Positions 25,902 through 35,755 of a stretch of DNA of 64,000 nucleotides are shown piece after piece; position 1 is the stretch's first letter; each line of letters starts with the position of its first letter. The notes beneath the pieces were generated by a model that was not told where the DNA came from, made no database searches, and worked only from the letters and a program-made list of their open reading frames with translations. The position numbers and the translations under genes were made by a program. This stretch comes from Giardia muris (Eukaryota > Fornicata > Diplomonadida > Hexamitidae). The stretch lies in the NCBI GenBank assembly GCA_006247105.1, contig CM016925.1, positions 1,302,001-1,366,000 of the forward strand, read 5' to 3'.

Positions 25902-25908
25902 TAAAATG
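25899..25908. promoter_or_regulatory. Divergent start codons 4 bp apart
   Basis: The sequence CATTAAAATG contains the ATG of the plus-strand gene (25906-25908) and, on the minus strand, the ATG of the other gene (25899-25901). Only TAAA lies between. Each promoter would have to lie largely inside the other gene's 5' coding region, or one of the starts is wrong. Confidence 0.5.
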
Positions 25909-28212
25909 CCCTCGTCGAGGCGCCTCTTCGCGCCTCCACGGGCGATGTTATTGCACCTCAACGCGCTCGAAACCGAAGTCGATGCATTGAAAGGCGAGGT
26001 GGACCAGCTGGAGGCGTTCGCAAAGTCGGCACTCTTCCTATCTCTTGGAGCCCTTAGAGACGTCATGCGGGCCAAAGAGTCTCAGCATTTCATGACCGAT
26101 CAACAGAGAAACATCCAGACGATTCGGACCGAACTGACGGGATCCCAGGCCGAAGTTCGGAAGGTTGCTACTGAAACTCTCTTGAAGGTTACAGATATTC
26201 ACACACTCTTCCGTGCAGATGTCGCACGCTTCACTGACACTCGGAACGGGATGCGGCAAAGCGCTGACGTTCTTGATGAACTCAAGAAGGGTCTCGACTC
26301 TCTTCGTCAGAACTTGATTAGTGGGGCGAAAAAGGATGCAGAAGAGGCGGTCAATTTACGCGAGGTCGCTAGGGCCGCCCTAACCTCGATTTCCGGGTGT
26401 GGTGGGCGCCTCCTCCTTACGGAAACGAAGCTCGAGGCGATGGGAGACGAGCTCAGAAGTGCTTCTTTACAAGCAAATGGGCTCATTGATACGTGCGCCC
26501 AGAAGCTTGCCAGCGTCCGAACACAGTATGACGACTGTGAGTTTCTGAGTAAGGAACGAATATTGCAATATTCTGAGACTCGAATTCTTGCTAAGCTCAA
26601 TGATATTTGTTATAGTAAGCTTCTGCATCGTTGGTCTCCGAAGGAGGAGCTGGCCTTACTCCAGGCGAAGATCCTCAAGTTCTCCTCGGAAGTAAGAGAT
26701 CTGGAATTAGAACATACAAAGATGATGAGTACCATGCGTGAAGATCTATCCGAAAACGTTGTCACCTTTCTCAAGCACGAAGTAGAAGAGAAACTTGGCC
26801 GAGCGATTCGGCAAAGACATAATCACATGCTTGAAGAGCTTCAGAGTATTGGAGATGATCTTAAAATGGCCTTTGACGAGTTTCAACAAAGAGAAAAGCT
26901 CATTGATAGCCTTAAGCAAAAGTTAGACGACATGCGGGAACGCTGGGCCGAAGACATCAAAGGTCTTCGCCATAGGTTCCTTGATATCGAAGCAGAAGCA
27001 TTAAAACGTGAGTATAGTGATCTCCTTCCACGTGATGTCCAGCTCGCCGCCATTAGCACCTGCCGCGAAAGTGGAATGCTTCATGAGAGCGTAACCAACG
27101 CTATCCTCATGTGGAAGCAACTGATGGAACGAAGAGTCGAGGCCGAAAAGGCTCGGATCGACAAGATCGAGGGGATCTTGAACCAGGAGCTTCTGAAGGC
27201 CATCACGACCACACAAGCCCGCTCGCTAACCGTCGATAAGCTTGGTCGTGCATTCACAGCAGATGTTTGTCAACTTAGCTACCAGATTCAGACTAAGGTA
27301 GACTGGGAATCTTTTAATGTGCAACTCAGCCGGAAGCTGAACAAGAGCGACACGGAGATGGCTGTTGCGATCTATTGCCCTGAGGAACATGGGGAAAAGG
27401 TCATCCCTCGCCCTGCTAAGCTTCTCGCCGTCCAGGAGCTGAGTAACGATAAGGTTAGCGAGTATCGACCTGCCAATGAGACGCTTGATCCTCCCTCTCA
27501 GCTCACAGCACTCTACACAGAAGATGATCAGCCTGATATTCCTCCTCCAAACCCTCCAAAGACTAAGCGTGCCCGACCCTCACACTATGCAAAGCTCCTC
27601 CAACTATTGCAAAGCAATACTAAGGAGGCAAAACTATTAGATGAGTATGTACGCCAAACCCAGGAGCAGATCAGCAAGGCTGCATCTCTGGCGCAAAGCC
27701 AAGCGAAGCCGCCCGTGGCACCCGAACAACAGCAACCACAGCATATCACCTCAATCAAGCCGCCGACTCCAAAGCGCGGAACGTTCATCCGCCATACTCA
27801 TGGGACCTCCGACGGCCCGTCGGAAGGACGGTTCGATAACGTCGTAGTCACGGGAATGAGCATTACTGCCACTCCCAAACGGGCAACGTCACAGAAGGTT
27901 GGGCAGCAATTCCTGATCTCCGAGACTCCGAAGTACGTCAACACGCCAACCGCCCATCAGCAGAGGAGCAACTCTGAACGGCCTAGACCCTCCAGTGGTG
28001 CTCGCCCCATCATTAATACGCCTCAGAGGTTCCAGCTCACCAAGGAAACGAGTGCTCATTCCAAGACGACAGGAAACCTTGGCCGGTACTTAATCTTCGG
28101 CGAAAACGCTAGCGAGAGGTCTACACCTGGTAAAAAGATCTGGAGCCGGACACCTAGCTTCGGACGCCTGGGGTCGGATGGAATCATGAACTTAAGCGGG
28201 CTTCTAGACTAA
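25906..28212 (+). CDS. Long coiled-coil protein, unknown
   Basis: 768 residues from ATG 25906 (context CATTAAAATG); the frame is open to an ATG at 25702 that would run antisense through the divergent gene. Residues about 15-520 are mostly coiled coil (LHLNALETEVDALKGEVDQL; FQQREKLIDSLKQKLDDM). The C-terminal 220 residues are basic, Pro/Ser/Thr-rich and probably disordered (TPKRGTFIRHTHGTSDG). Such proteins in Giardia are often cytoskeletal or basal-body components, but there is no specific signature. Its TAA stop shares bases with the stop of the convergent gene (28209-28212). Confidence 0.78.
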   Translation: MPSSRRLFAPPRAMLLHLNALETEVDALKGEVDQLEAFAKSALFLSLGALRDVMRAKESQHFMTDQQRNIQTIRTELTGSQAEVRKVATETLLKVTDIHTLFRADVARFTDTRNGMRQSADVLDELKKGLDSLRQNLISGAKKDAEEAVNLREVARAALTSISGCGGRLLLTETKLEAMGDELRSASLQANGLIDTCAQKLASVRTQYDDCEFLSKERILQYSETRILAKLNDICYSKLLHRWSPKEELALLQAKILKFSSEVRDLELEHTKMMSTMREDLSENVVTFLKHEVEEKLGRAIRQRHNHMLEELQSIGDDLKMAFDEFQQREKLIDSLKQKLDDMRERWAEDIKGLRHRFLDIEAEALKREYSDLLPRDVQLAAISTCRESGMLHESVTNAILMWKQLMERRVEAEKARIDKIEGILNQELLKAITTTQARSLTVDKLGRAFTADVCQLSYQIQTKVDWESFNVQLSRKLNKSDTEMAVAIYCPEEHGEKVIPRPAKLLAVQELSNDKVSEYRPANETLDPPSQLTALYTEDDQPDIPPPNPPKTKRARPSHYAKLLQLLQSNTKEAKLLDEYVRQTQEQISKAASLAQSQAKPPVAPEQQQPQHITSIKPPTPKRGTFIRHTHGTSDGPSEGRFDNVVVTGMSITATPKRATSQKVGQQFLISETPKYVNTPTAHQQRSNSERPRPSSGARPIINTPQRFQLTKETSAHSKTTGNLGRYLIFGENASERSTPGKKIWSRTPSFGRLGSDGIMNLSGLLD

Positions 28213-29330
28213 ATATCTGGCAACACAAATCGAAGGGTGCCATCTGCCTTACGCAGCTTCCCGGAGGAACCACGTGGAAGTTCCTTGGGACGTGCGATCT
28301 TGATCATCCCGGCTCCATAACCGGAAGACTTTGTAGAGCTCAACCCTTTCCCCTTGGGCCTTACTTGCTGACTTATGGGGCCTGGGGGACCTTCAGAAGA
28401 GGTTTCAAGGTCAGTCATATCATCTGCAAAAGGATCTACATAGAAGAGTTCCAAGGGAGCGGAAAGTCGTTGACATGCTTTAGTTAGGCCACTCAGAAGC
28501 AGCTTGTTCTGTGTTGTTAGAGTATTGATCTTCGTCTTGAGGTCACCGATTGTCTCCTGGGCGTCTTTAAGCTGACGGCCCGTAATCTGAAAGGCGGCGT
28601 TCTGGCCACGAAGGTCGCTATTCTCGTCGAGTACCTCTCGTATCCGTTTGTTCGCATCTGCGACCCGCTTGTTATATAGGGCATTCGCCTTCGAGAACTG
28701 TGTGAGCTCCTCCTTGAGATTGGTCATCTCGAAGTCTCGGTTCCGCAGCTCGCCCTGAAGTCGTATCGTCTCACTGCACGCTTCGAAGAGCTTCTTGTCT
28801 TGCATCTCGAGCTGATGCCGCAGGATCTCCCTCTCAGCTAACGCCTCTCGAGCCTTCGCGGGGAGAGCCATGAGATGCTCGGTTGTCTTCTCGCGGACAA
28901 CGTTCTCCAATTGGGTATGGAACTCGTTCGCTAAGGTGGCTCGAACGCGCCCCATTTCGGTCTTCATCTCTTGCAGCTCATCCTGGTGGAGCTGTTGCTC
29001 GATAGTCACATCATTCTTCAAGCGGACGATCTGGGCACGGAGAAGGGAATTCTCCCTCGACGCAATATGTAAGCTTTCAAGGTCTCGATTAGAACGGTCG
29101 ATCACATCCTGAAGCGACTTGATCTCGTTCTTTAGATTCACGATTGCGACGTCATGGAGCTCCCCGATGTTCAGGAGCGCTTCCGCGTGCGAGGACTCGG
29201 CAAGCTTCATCTCCTGCTCGAGGTGTGCGATACGCTCGTCCTTGGAGTCAATGACCGTCCGAAGGTACGAGACAAGTGCCTCGGACTCTCGGAAGCGCCG
29301 CTCAAGGTCATCAAGCTGGTCCTCGGACAT
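28209..29330 (-). CDS. Coiled-coil protein, unknown
   Basis: 373 residues from ATG 29330; the longest frame begins at GTG 29414 inside the divergent gene. Nearly all of residues 3-270 is an uninterrupted heptad pattern (DDLERRFRESEALVSYLRT; HLEQEMKLAESSHAEALLN; MQDKKLFEACSETIRLQGEL). The last 80 residues are Gly/Ser/Lys-rich. No family recognised; similarity would be dominated by the coiled coil. It is divergent from the RRM protein across 25 bp and overlaps the convergent gene by 4 bp at its stop. Confidence 0.8.
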   Translation of the reverse strand: MSEDQLDDLERRFRESEALVSYLRTVIDSKDERIAHLEQEMKLAESSHAEALLNIGELHDVAIVNLKNEIKSLQDVIDRSNRDLESLHIASRENSLLRAQIVRLKNDVTIEQQLHQDELQEMKTEMGRVRATLANEFHTQLENVVREKTTEHLMALPAKAREALAEREILRHQLEMQDKKLFEACSETIRLQGELRNRDFEMTNLKEELTQFSKANALYNKRVADANKRIREVLDENSDLRGQNAAFQITGRQLKDAQETIGDLKTKINTLTTQNKLLLSGLTKACQRLSAPLELFYVDPFADDMTDLETSSEGPPGPISQQVRPKGKGLSSTKSSGYGAGMIKIARPKELPRGSSGKLRKADGTLRFVLPDI

Positions 29331-29355
29331 CCTTGGGAGATTTCTTTGACAAAAA

Positions 29356-30156
29356 ATGTCTCTGTTCGAGGACTTCGAACATCGAGACAAGGTCATCTCG
29401 ACGTCGAGGGACACACACCAGCCCGCCTTCCGTCAGGATGCGGATAGACCGACGAACGAGATCCCGAGCGCCCCTCCGTTCAAGGCGAAGGTGAGCAACA
29501 TGGTCGGGGCCACGGCCGAAGACCTTCGTTCCATCATCGAGGAGGAAGGCTACAAGGTTGTGGAGATCGTTGGGGAGACAGACTTCATCGTCGAAGTGGA
29601 ATCAGCCGATGCTCTAAGATTCATTCTTACGTTCAATGGGGTTAAATATCAAGAAGACGCTAAGGACGTCCCACCCATCAAGGTCCGTATCTATAGCTAT
29701 AGCAGGCCCAACCCCAAGCAAGTCCTGACCAGTTTTACACGGGCAGCTTGCCATGCCGTGGAAGCAGCCTCTTCAGGCCCCTGGCAAAGCGGGACTGCGT
29801 TTGATCGGTCAGCCTTTGGGAGCGGGGTTGTGGCCGCAGAAGCAGTCCCACAGATCTCCCGGTCCGACTTTAGCAAAGGAGGGGCGATTGACGTTCCTAG
29901 TTCTCAAGGGAATGTGGGATTGAACTTCCGTTCGCAAGCAAGGCCTCAATGCGCGGCACAGACGAGTTCGGGAGCAACGGGCTTGTCAGGGCTAGCCGGG
30001 CTTCGTTCCGGTACACTTCAAGCGACAATTGGGACACATGACCCAGAAGCAAAGCCAACCACGGGGATTTACCAGTTCCGTCAAAGAGAGTCCACAAAGG
30101 AGAAGGACTCAGATGGCTGGACGCTCAACCAAGCTACGAATGACATATCCCAGTGA
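29356..30156 (+). CDS. RRM-fold protein, possibly eIF4B/eIF4H-like
   Basis: 266 residues. Residues about 40-118 fit a beta-alpha-beta-beta-alpha-beta RRM: PPFKAKVSNMVGATAEDLRS, YKVVEIVG, TDFIVEVESADALRFILTF, and IKVRIYSYSRP. The block order, the PPF start and the LTFNGV before the last strand resemble the RRM of eIF4B/eIF4H (PPYTAYVGNLP, ALTYDGA, LRVDIA). The remaining part is Gly/Ser/Gln-rich, also like eIF4B. eIF4B stimulates the eIF4A helicase in translation initiation; this role is inferred. RNP1 aromatic residues are weak, so RNA binding is not certain. ATG context ACAAAAAATG. Confidence 0.6.
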   Translation: MSLFEDFEHRDKVISTSRDTHQPAFRQDADRPTNEIPSAPPFKAKVSNMVGATAEDLRSIIEEEGYKVVEIVGETDFIVEVESADALRFILTFNGVKYQEDAKDVPPIKVRIYSYSRPNPKQVLTSFTRAACHAVEAASSGPWQSGTAFDRSAFGSGVVAAEAVPQISRSDFSKGGAIDVPSSQGNVGLNFRSQARPQCAAQTSSGATGLSGLAGLRSGTLQATIGTHDPEAKPTTGIYQFRQRESTKEKDSDGWTLNQATNDISQ

Positions 30157-30158
30157 AC
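30152..30158 (+). promoter_or_regulatory. Poly(A) signal AGTGAAC spanning a stop codon
   Basis: AGTGAAC matches AGTRAAY and contains the TGA stop (30154-30156) of the RRM gene. The convergent 1,855-residue gene ends only 3 bp further on, so its 3' end must lie within this gene. Confidence 0.6.
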
Positions 30159-30159
30159 G

Positions 30160-33100
30160 TCAGAGAAGCTTATTGCGTTGTCGATACCCCATGGCCACGA
30201 CGTCGTCCATGATTCGTCGCTTGTAATTCCGGAGATATCTCTCCTCAATCTGCGTGTAGACCTCGAGGAAAAGAGCACGTAATTGTCGATCGGTAAGCCT
30301 TGGGACTCCTTGAAGAGAAGCCACTTGCTTTTGAATTTCGGCCGCATGAAGAACGGCGTAATGTGACGCCCATCGGTCAAAGAACTTACGTAGGCTCGTA
30401 ATGAGATGGATGATACAACGACCGATCTCATAGAATGGTTGTCCCTCCATCGAGGAGCGGAGTTGAGATTGAAGGGTCTCCTCGGACGCGTTATTGGGAG
30501 GGATCTTGTCCTCGGGAACATTGTATTGGACCGTGTTACAGACGAGCTGGTAGATGCTCTCCACGACGTAAAGGAAAAGACTGAGTAGGCTCTTGACTCG
30601 GCGACGATTGATCTGCTCTAGGACGCTCTCGAGGAAAACGGGCTTTGCAATGCATCTCTTATACCCATCGATAAACTTCGGATCCTTCATGTATGTTGGT
30701 CCGAAATACTTTGTGATCCAATCATTGACCTCACTATGGGATCCAGATCCATTGGAGCGTGAGAAGAAACTCCCAACGAAGTCTCGAAGGAGTTCTTGGG
30801 CACTTGAGCGAGACTCTCGTACCTGTTTGATAACTTCTAGTGCATCATCTGAAAGGAGGATCGAGGTGGAAGGGAAGGTTTGAAGACACCAGGGTCCTGG
30901 GTTTAACAGTTGTTCCCTTGTTTCGAAAATGACATCCAAATATGAGGCGTCTTGATGTGGCCTCCAACCTATCTCTCCAATGGGATCTTGAAGGATCCTT
31001 CGACGCGGGTCTTCAGGGACTTCGGCACGGAAATCACGTAGTCTGTTGTGTATCTCATCAACTAATTCTGTGAAGCGCATGGAGCTTTCCGTTGGAGAGA
31101 AGAAGTTCTGAGCCACATCTGCAGCGGGGACCGTACACTGAAGTAGCTTGATGAAATGGCCTCGGGTGGTTGTTCCAACTGCATCGCGAGGAATTGTAAT
31201 GATCCAGGGCTCACGAACCCCATATCCTAATCGATCAAGAGTCCACCCGGGATAAGCACGAAGGACGTTATAGACACGTCCAGTAATGGTTTTTGTATCT
31301 CTGGGATATAGACTTGGCTCGGGGAGAGCATTGAAGGGCCCCATGGTTGAAGCGTACCTTTCCGCAAACATCTCCTGTCCAGCCTTAGCGGTGAAGAGGA
31401 GCCTTCCTCGTTGGTGATGCTTGTGAATCTCGCGTGCCAGGTGGAGGTTCATATTACCACAGGTATAATCCGAAATGATGCTCATATCGGGGATAATGCT
31501 CGGACAATACACGATCTTCGCTTCCGGAATCGTCGTGTAGTACTGTGTATCATATTGGACCGCATTAAAGGGAAGACCCTCGTGCGAAGGCCAATGCAAG
31601 GACCCGACCGGAATCCCAAGCTTGTTAAAGAGATAAGTGATCCCGATGATTCTCTTTCGCGACCGCCAATAATTGTCCAGCTGGTCCTTAATCGTTCGGT
31701 TCTTTATGTGAATCCGCTCGAGCTGAACCAATCCATGCTGATCTGTTGCCCCCTTCGATTGATTGACTTGACTCCTCCGTGTTTGCGTCACAGGAGTGTC
31801 GCGCTTATCCAAGTTACGAAAGATCGTGTTCAACCCGCCCGTATCAAGGACCATGCAGTTCTGCTGCAAAGCCGGAAGACTACTCATCGTGAACACTCGA
31901 ATCGCCGAGCTTCTACACTGATCGGACAAGGGATGAATCAGCTTCGCCACCTTCACGAAGTTCTTCACCTCATCTGCAGACCAGTAATCGCGTGTAGCGC
32001 TTGCCTTGATGTCGGCATCCATTGGGCTGTTCTCCATTGGAAGTCCTGTCTCACCAATGATCGTATACGGAAAAATATCCGAGATCTCAGCCTTCTCATT
32101 ACTCAAGTGGCCCTCTCGCTCTTGTCCGCTTGCATATTGATGAATCAACGATAGGTCGAAGTAAAGAGAACCGAAGCAGGCGAAACGCTCCGTACAGGGG
32201 TTATGGAACGCCCCGGCCATAGCGTTCTTGACGGTCTCAGACTCGCGGATACCTTGTGTGTATCGTTCAATGACGTTCTCCGCTTGCCTCCCACCGCGTT
32301 GTAAGGCCTTCTTCGTGAGGAAGGGACACTGCCTATAAAGCATTGCCGTATGCTCACTCTCGTTGACCCGGCGTGTCGTCTCGCCGGTGATGAAGACAAA
32401 GGCGTTCATCGCCTTATCGATCAAAGAGGCGTCTCGTTCATCACGCTTATCCTCCATGATCCCTTGAACGTTATTCCGTAGGATTCTTCGTTGATCTGCG
32501 CTTAACAAGCGTCGGAAGTTCTCCTCACGCACGATGGCTCCTACGGTATCGAAATATTCACGAACATTAATGGTTCCTCTATCACTCTTCTCCTTGCGTA
32601 ACCGACTCACGACCTTCTTTGGGTTGAGGTGGGTGATGAAAAGGTTTCGGAGGATAGTCGGAAGAGGTTCTTTCTGGACGATTGCGCTCTGCTCCTGATT
32701 CCTCAAAAAGGGACTCTCTCGATTCTGATAAACAACGATGAAGTCCTTTTCGGATATTTCTGCGCTTCGAGGGTCCGAAAGCATCTCCAAGTACAGATGG
32801 ATCTCTTTGGAGCAGAGCCCGAAGTTCTCGAGGTCTGTATACATGTTGTCGCAGGCCCCATTACGCTTGTCATGGTTCTTCGGGACAAACGTGCAGTTGC
32901 AATTGTGCCCCTCAATATTGACAACCTCTGTCGCCTTCTCAAGACTCTTGAGGCTTTCCAGAGCGGCGTTAAGCTCCTCACTCCGTTTCGTATCCGCCTC
33001 GCGTTTCGAGGTTTGCGCCCCCTCTCCACGGAGACTATTCGCTTGAGTGGAATGGTTCTCAAACATACGAGTAAATAGCCCAAGATACGACTCGTTACTC

Positions 33101-35727
33101 AAGCGAAGTCGTTCATGGGGATACATCACATAACTCTTCGCCCCTGGGTCCGTCATCACTGAATATATCCCATTCAGAAGATCTATACGCCCTTCGAGCT
33201 GGTCAAGAGCAAACGGGAAGAGATGCATCTGACTCCCTTTGAGCAAGTTCGTCAAGATTGGCTCATCAACCCGATCGCTAGCCAGGTTCGACAAACGCTT
33301 CTCAAAGCAGCCAAAGACGAGGTCCTGCGCCCCGAAGCTCTTCTGAGCGTTCTGATCGATGAAGGTGAAGCTCTTGTAGTCGGCACGCTCTCGCATCGCG
33401 TGCAACTGAGCAAGCTTTGTGTTGGTAAGGTAACACGTCGACAAATATGACCAACCAAGGAAGCGATCAACTAGAAACATCGCGGCCTTCTCGTCTGTGA
33501 GTGCAAGCTTCGCCATGTAATAATCGGCGCGGCATACGTCGAAGAAGTGATTGACGAAGGCCCCTGTGGCTAAGAAGTTCTCAAAGGCGACAATCTGGAG
33601 GATATCACTCCCACAGACCGTTCTTTCCGTCATCACACCACCCCGACGCCCAAGAGCTTGGTTCCGTCCGCCTTGCCCGTTCATTCGCGCGCTAATCGTC
33701 TCCCGAAAGAGGGTGGCCTTTGCAAGACCGTTGTTGATATCTGAATAGCGCCTATCTATATTCTCGCGTCTACACGCGTACTCGGCGACCTCTGGGTTCA
33801 TGAATATCTGGAAGAGGAAGTGGTCTATTCGACGCTTCGCATATCCACGGAGCGCGGGAGGCCCAAGGATCGGGCGTATGTTATCATTAGGGTTACGGGA
33901 ATCGGGCTTCCGTCGTCCGGCACGCTTGTTCCCAGTGGACTGCTCGGTCGATAGCTCATCGACCTTGATGGGAGGTTCCGCCTGCTCTTCGGTCTTGACT
34001 TGTTTTGTCTGAGAGCGCCCCTCGATGTTCTCAGTATCCATTTGAAACGCAGGCGATGGAATCATCTGACCAAAGAGGGCGACCGTTGGGAGCTCACGAA
34101 AGACCCAGTTACTGCGGATCAGCTCTATCGATGAGGTGGTCTTCGCATCTCCGGTGGAAGTCTTCATGCGGAGGCGAGGGTTAAGATCCTGCGTCACGAG
34201 GTGACGGCGATCCTTGACAAGAAGGAATCGGTTTCTTTGGCCATAGAAACAGCATATTGCAGTCCCTTGTTGGCCCTCGATATGTGGGGCCACGTCTATC
34301 ACCGGGTCTGTGCTACTGAAGAGCATCTCGGTCGCGATATGAAGGTCCGGCACCTGGCGAATCTGTTTCACCTGTTTCCGAACGATAGGGGGGAAGAGAT
34401 AAGAATAACGTTCCTCCTCTGAGATGGTGTTGTGCCGAACTGAAGCGTCCATCTGCTGTGTTCTTTGGACACTCGAACGGGTCATCGTTGCCTCACTGAA
34501 TACTGGCTCTGGATCTGTGCTAGAAGGCTCATTAGCGGAGACATCCTCCTGAGCCGCAACCATCCTCCCATAGAAGGGAGCACTAAAGTAAAACTTCTTC
34601 CGAATGATCTCTTGGGCCTCGGACGGGGACAATTCATTCTTGTGATACAATGCTAATCGATACGCCATTCCTGGCAAGGAGGCCGCAAGAGAAAAGGGCT
34701 CGACATGCTCTGCGACGAAGAAGCGGCCAGTATATGTATAAAGATGATCATCTGTCAGAGTAGGACTTGCTTCTGACGCCTGGGGATTTGCCCCGCTGTC
34801 ATAACTGAAGATGACGTCTCCTGTGGGCGGCTGCCGTAAGATATGGTTCTTTTCCCCTCGGGTTACATTAAAAATGGCAAGGGAATTATTAAAGAAGGGC
34901 TTGTGGTACGTGTACATGCTACCTCCGATGGAAGAGAGAGTCAGACCACCTAAGAACGCGTTCGACCATCCCCCAAACGCATAATCTATCAGCTTCTGCG
35001 CGACAAACTTGTTGTACATTGCCTCGGTGCGATAGAAGGAATCCTTATTGCTATCTGACGTCCAATATTCATCTATGCAGTCCTTATTCCCAAGGTTCTG
35101 GCGTAGTCGCGCCATCTTATCAGCGTGCTGCGAGTCCATGTATGCACGGCGCGCCTGTTCAAACAGCTCTGGGCGAATATTACCCGTTTTAACATATTCA
35201 TGACAGAAGCGAAGAATTAACCGTTCGTGCTCGGGAAGGGGTTGGAGTAAAGCATCATAGGTCACTAACATGTCCGAGAGGGCGGCCCGCGATATATAGC
35301 CAGTCTCGAGCCACCGTTGGATGCTATATGTAGAGACCCCGTTTCGAAGCTGATTGATAAAGAAAAGCATCATCTCGCGGGGGTCCTCAGCCAAGGTGGG
35401 GAGCTGCGGGTGAGAATGACCATCCGGGTCGTTAGTTCCTTGATGGTTCATGAGGCAGGAGTCCATATAGGCTTGGAACGGGCAGAGGCTGTCATCGATC
35501 CGTGTGCTCGTGTACGCATTAAGACGGTTGATCGGGACGTTGATTAAAGATTCCAACTCGTGAGTATCCAAGGGTATCAAAGAGTCTTCGGGTTTATCGC
35601 AGAGTACAATCGGGACAGAGGTTTGGCTGGTAGTCGTCTTCTTTTCCTCGTCGATGCTTCTCTTCGCCACTGTGAAGCCCTCCAGAAGCTCATGGGGGAC
35701 AAATATGTCCTGTGGGTCTGGTTCCAT
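30160..35727 (-). CDS. Very large orphan protein (1,855 residues)
   Basis: One uninterrupted frame of 5.57 kb, the longest in the window. The ATG follows an AT-rich stretch (AAAAATAAATGG). The protein looks globular throughout rather than repetitive: no transmembrane segment, no long coiled coil, no ankyrin, HEAT or kinase motif. A lysine/glutamate-rich disordered stretch lies near 585-620 (KQVKTEEQAEPPIKVDEL) and a small cysteine cluster near 947-970 (CNCTF, CDNMY). I see no polymerase, protease or nucleotide-binding motif. Base composition resembles its neighbours, so there is no sign of recent transfer. Function unknown. The condensin-like gene ends 28 bp upstream on the same strand. Confidence 0.8.
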   Translation of the reverse strand: MEPDPQDIFVPHELLEGFTVAKRSIDEEKKTTTSQTSVPIVLCDKPEDSLIPLDTHELESLINVPINRLNAYTSTRIDDSLCPFQAYMDSCLMNHQGTNDPDGHSHPQLPTLAEDPREMMLFFINQLRNGVSTYSIQRWLETGYISRAALSDMLVTYDALLQPLPEHERLILRFCHEYVKTGNIRPELFEQARRAYMDSQHADKMARLRQNLGNKDCIDEYWTSDSNKDSFYRTEAMYNKFVAQKLIDYAFGGWSNAFLGGLTLSSIGGSMYTYHKPFFNNSLAIFNVTRGEKNHILRQPPTGDVIFSYDSGANPQASEASPTLTDDHLYTYTGRFFVAEHVEPFSLAASLPGMAYRLALYHKNELSPSEAQEIIRKKFYFSAPFYGRMVAAQEDVSANEPSSTDPEPVFSEATMTRSSVQRTQQMDASVRHNTISEEERYSYLFPPIVRKQVKQIRQVPDLHIATEMLFSSTDPVIDVAPHIEGQQGTAICCFYGQRNRFLLVKDRRHLVTQDLNPRLRMKTSTGDAKTTSSIELIRSNWVFRELPTVALFGQMIPSPAFQMDTENIEGRSQTKQVKTEEQAEPPIKVDELSTEQSTGNKRAGRRKPDSRNPNDNIRPILGPPALRGYAKRRIDHFLFQIFMNPEVAEYACRRENIDRRYSDINNGLAKATLFRETISARMNGQGGRNQALGRRGGVMTERTVCGSDILQIVAFENFLATGAFVNHFFDVCRADYYMAKLALTDEKAAMFLVDRFLGWSYLSTCYLTNTKLAQLHAMRERADYKSFTFIDQNAQKSFGAQDLVFGCFEKRLSNLASDRVDEPILTNLLKGSQMHLFPFALDQLEGRIDLLNGIYSVMTDPGAKSYVMYPHERLRLSNESYLGLFTRMFENHSTQANSLRGEGAQTSKREADTKRSEELNAALESLKSLEKATEVVNIEGHNCNCTFVPKNHDKRNGACDNMYTDLENFGLCSKEIHLYLEMLSDPRSAEISEKDFIVVYQNRESPFLRNQEQSAIVQKEPLPTILRNLFITHLNPKKVVSRLRKEKSDRGTINVREYFDTVGAIVREENFRRLLSADQRRILRNNVQGIMEDKRDERDASLIDKAMNAFVFITGETTRRVNESEHTAMLYRQCPFLTKKALQRGGRQAENVIERYTQGIRESETVKNAMAGAFHNPCTERFACFGSLYFDLSLIHQYASGQEREGHLSNEKAEISDIFPYTIIGETGLPMENSPMDADIKASATRDYWSADEVKNFVKVAKLIHPLSDQCRSSAIRVFTMSSLPALQQNCMVLDTGGLNTIFRNLDKRDTPVTQTRRSQVNQSKGATDQHGLVQLERIHIKNRTIKDQLDNYWRSRKRIIGITYLFNKLGIPVGSLHWPSHEGLPFNAVQYDTQYYTTIPEAKIVYCPSIIPDMSIISDYTCGNMNLHLAREIHKHHQRGRLLFTAKAGQEMFAERYASTMGPFNALPEPSLYPRDTKTITGRVYNVLRAYPGWTLDRLGYGVREPWIITIPRDAVGTTTRGHFIKLLQCTVPAADVAQNFFSPTESSMRFTELVDEIHNRLRDFRAEVPEDPRRRILQDPIGEIGWRPHQDASYLDVIFETREQLLNPGPWCLQTFPSTSILLSDDALEVIKQVRESRSSAQELLRDFVGSFFSRSNGSGSHSEVNDWITKYFGPTYMKDPKFIDGYKRCIAKPVFLESVLEQINRRRVKSLLSLFLYVVESIYQLVCNTVQYNVPEDKIPPNNASEETLQSQLRSSMEGQPFYEIGRCIIHLITSLRKFFDRWASHYAVLHAAEIQKQVASLQGVPRLTDRQLRALFLEVYTQIEERYLRNYKRRIMDDVVAMGYRQRNKLL

Positions 35728-35755
35728 TTATTTTTGAAAGTGGCCTTTTTACTCC

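Noticed and set aside
25702..25905. 68-residue extension at the start of the 768-residue coiled-coil protein
   Set aside because: It would be antisense to the divergent gene; the ATG at 25906 has a good AT-rich context and precedes the coiled coil.
30160..35727. Viral origin of the 1,855-residue protein
   Set aside because: No polymerase or capsid motif is visible and base composition matches the neighbours; the idea rests only on size and lack of homology.
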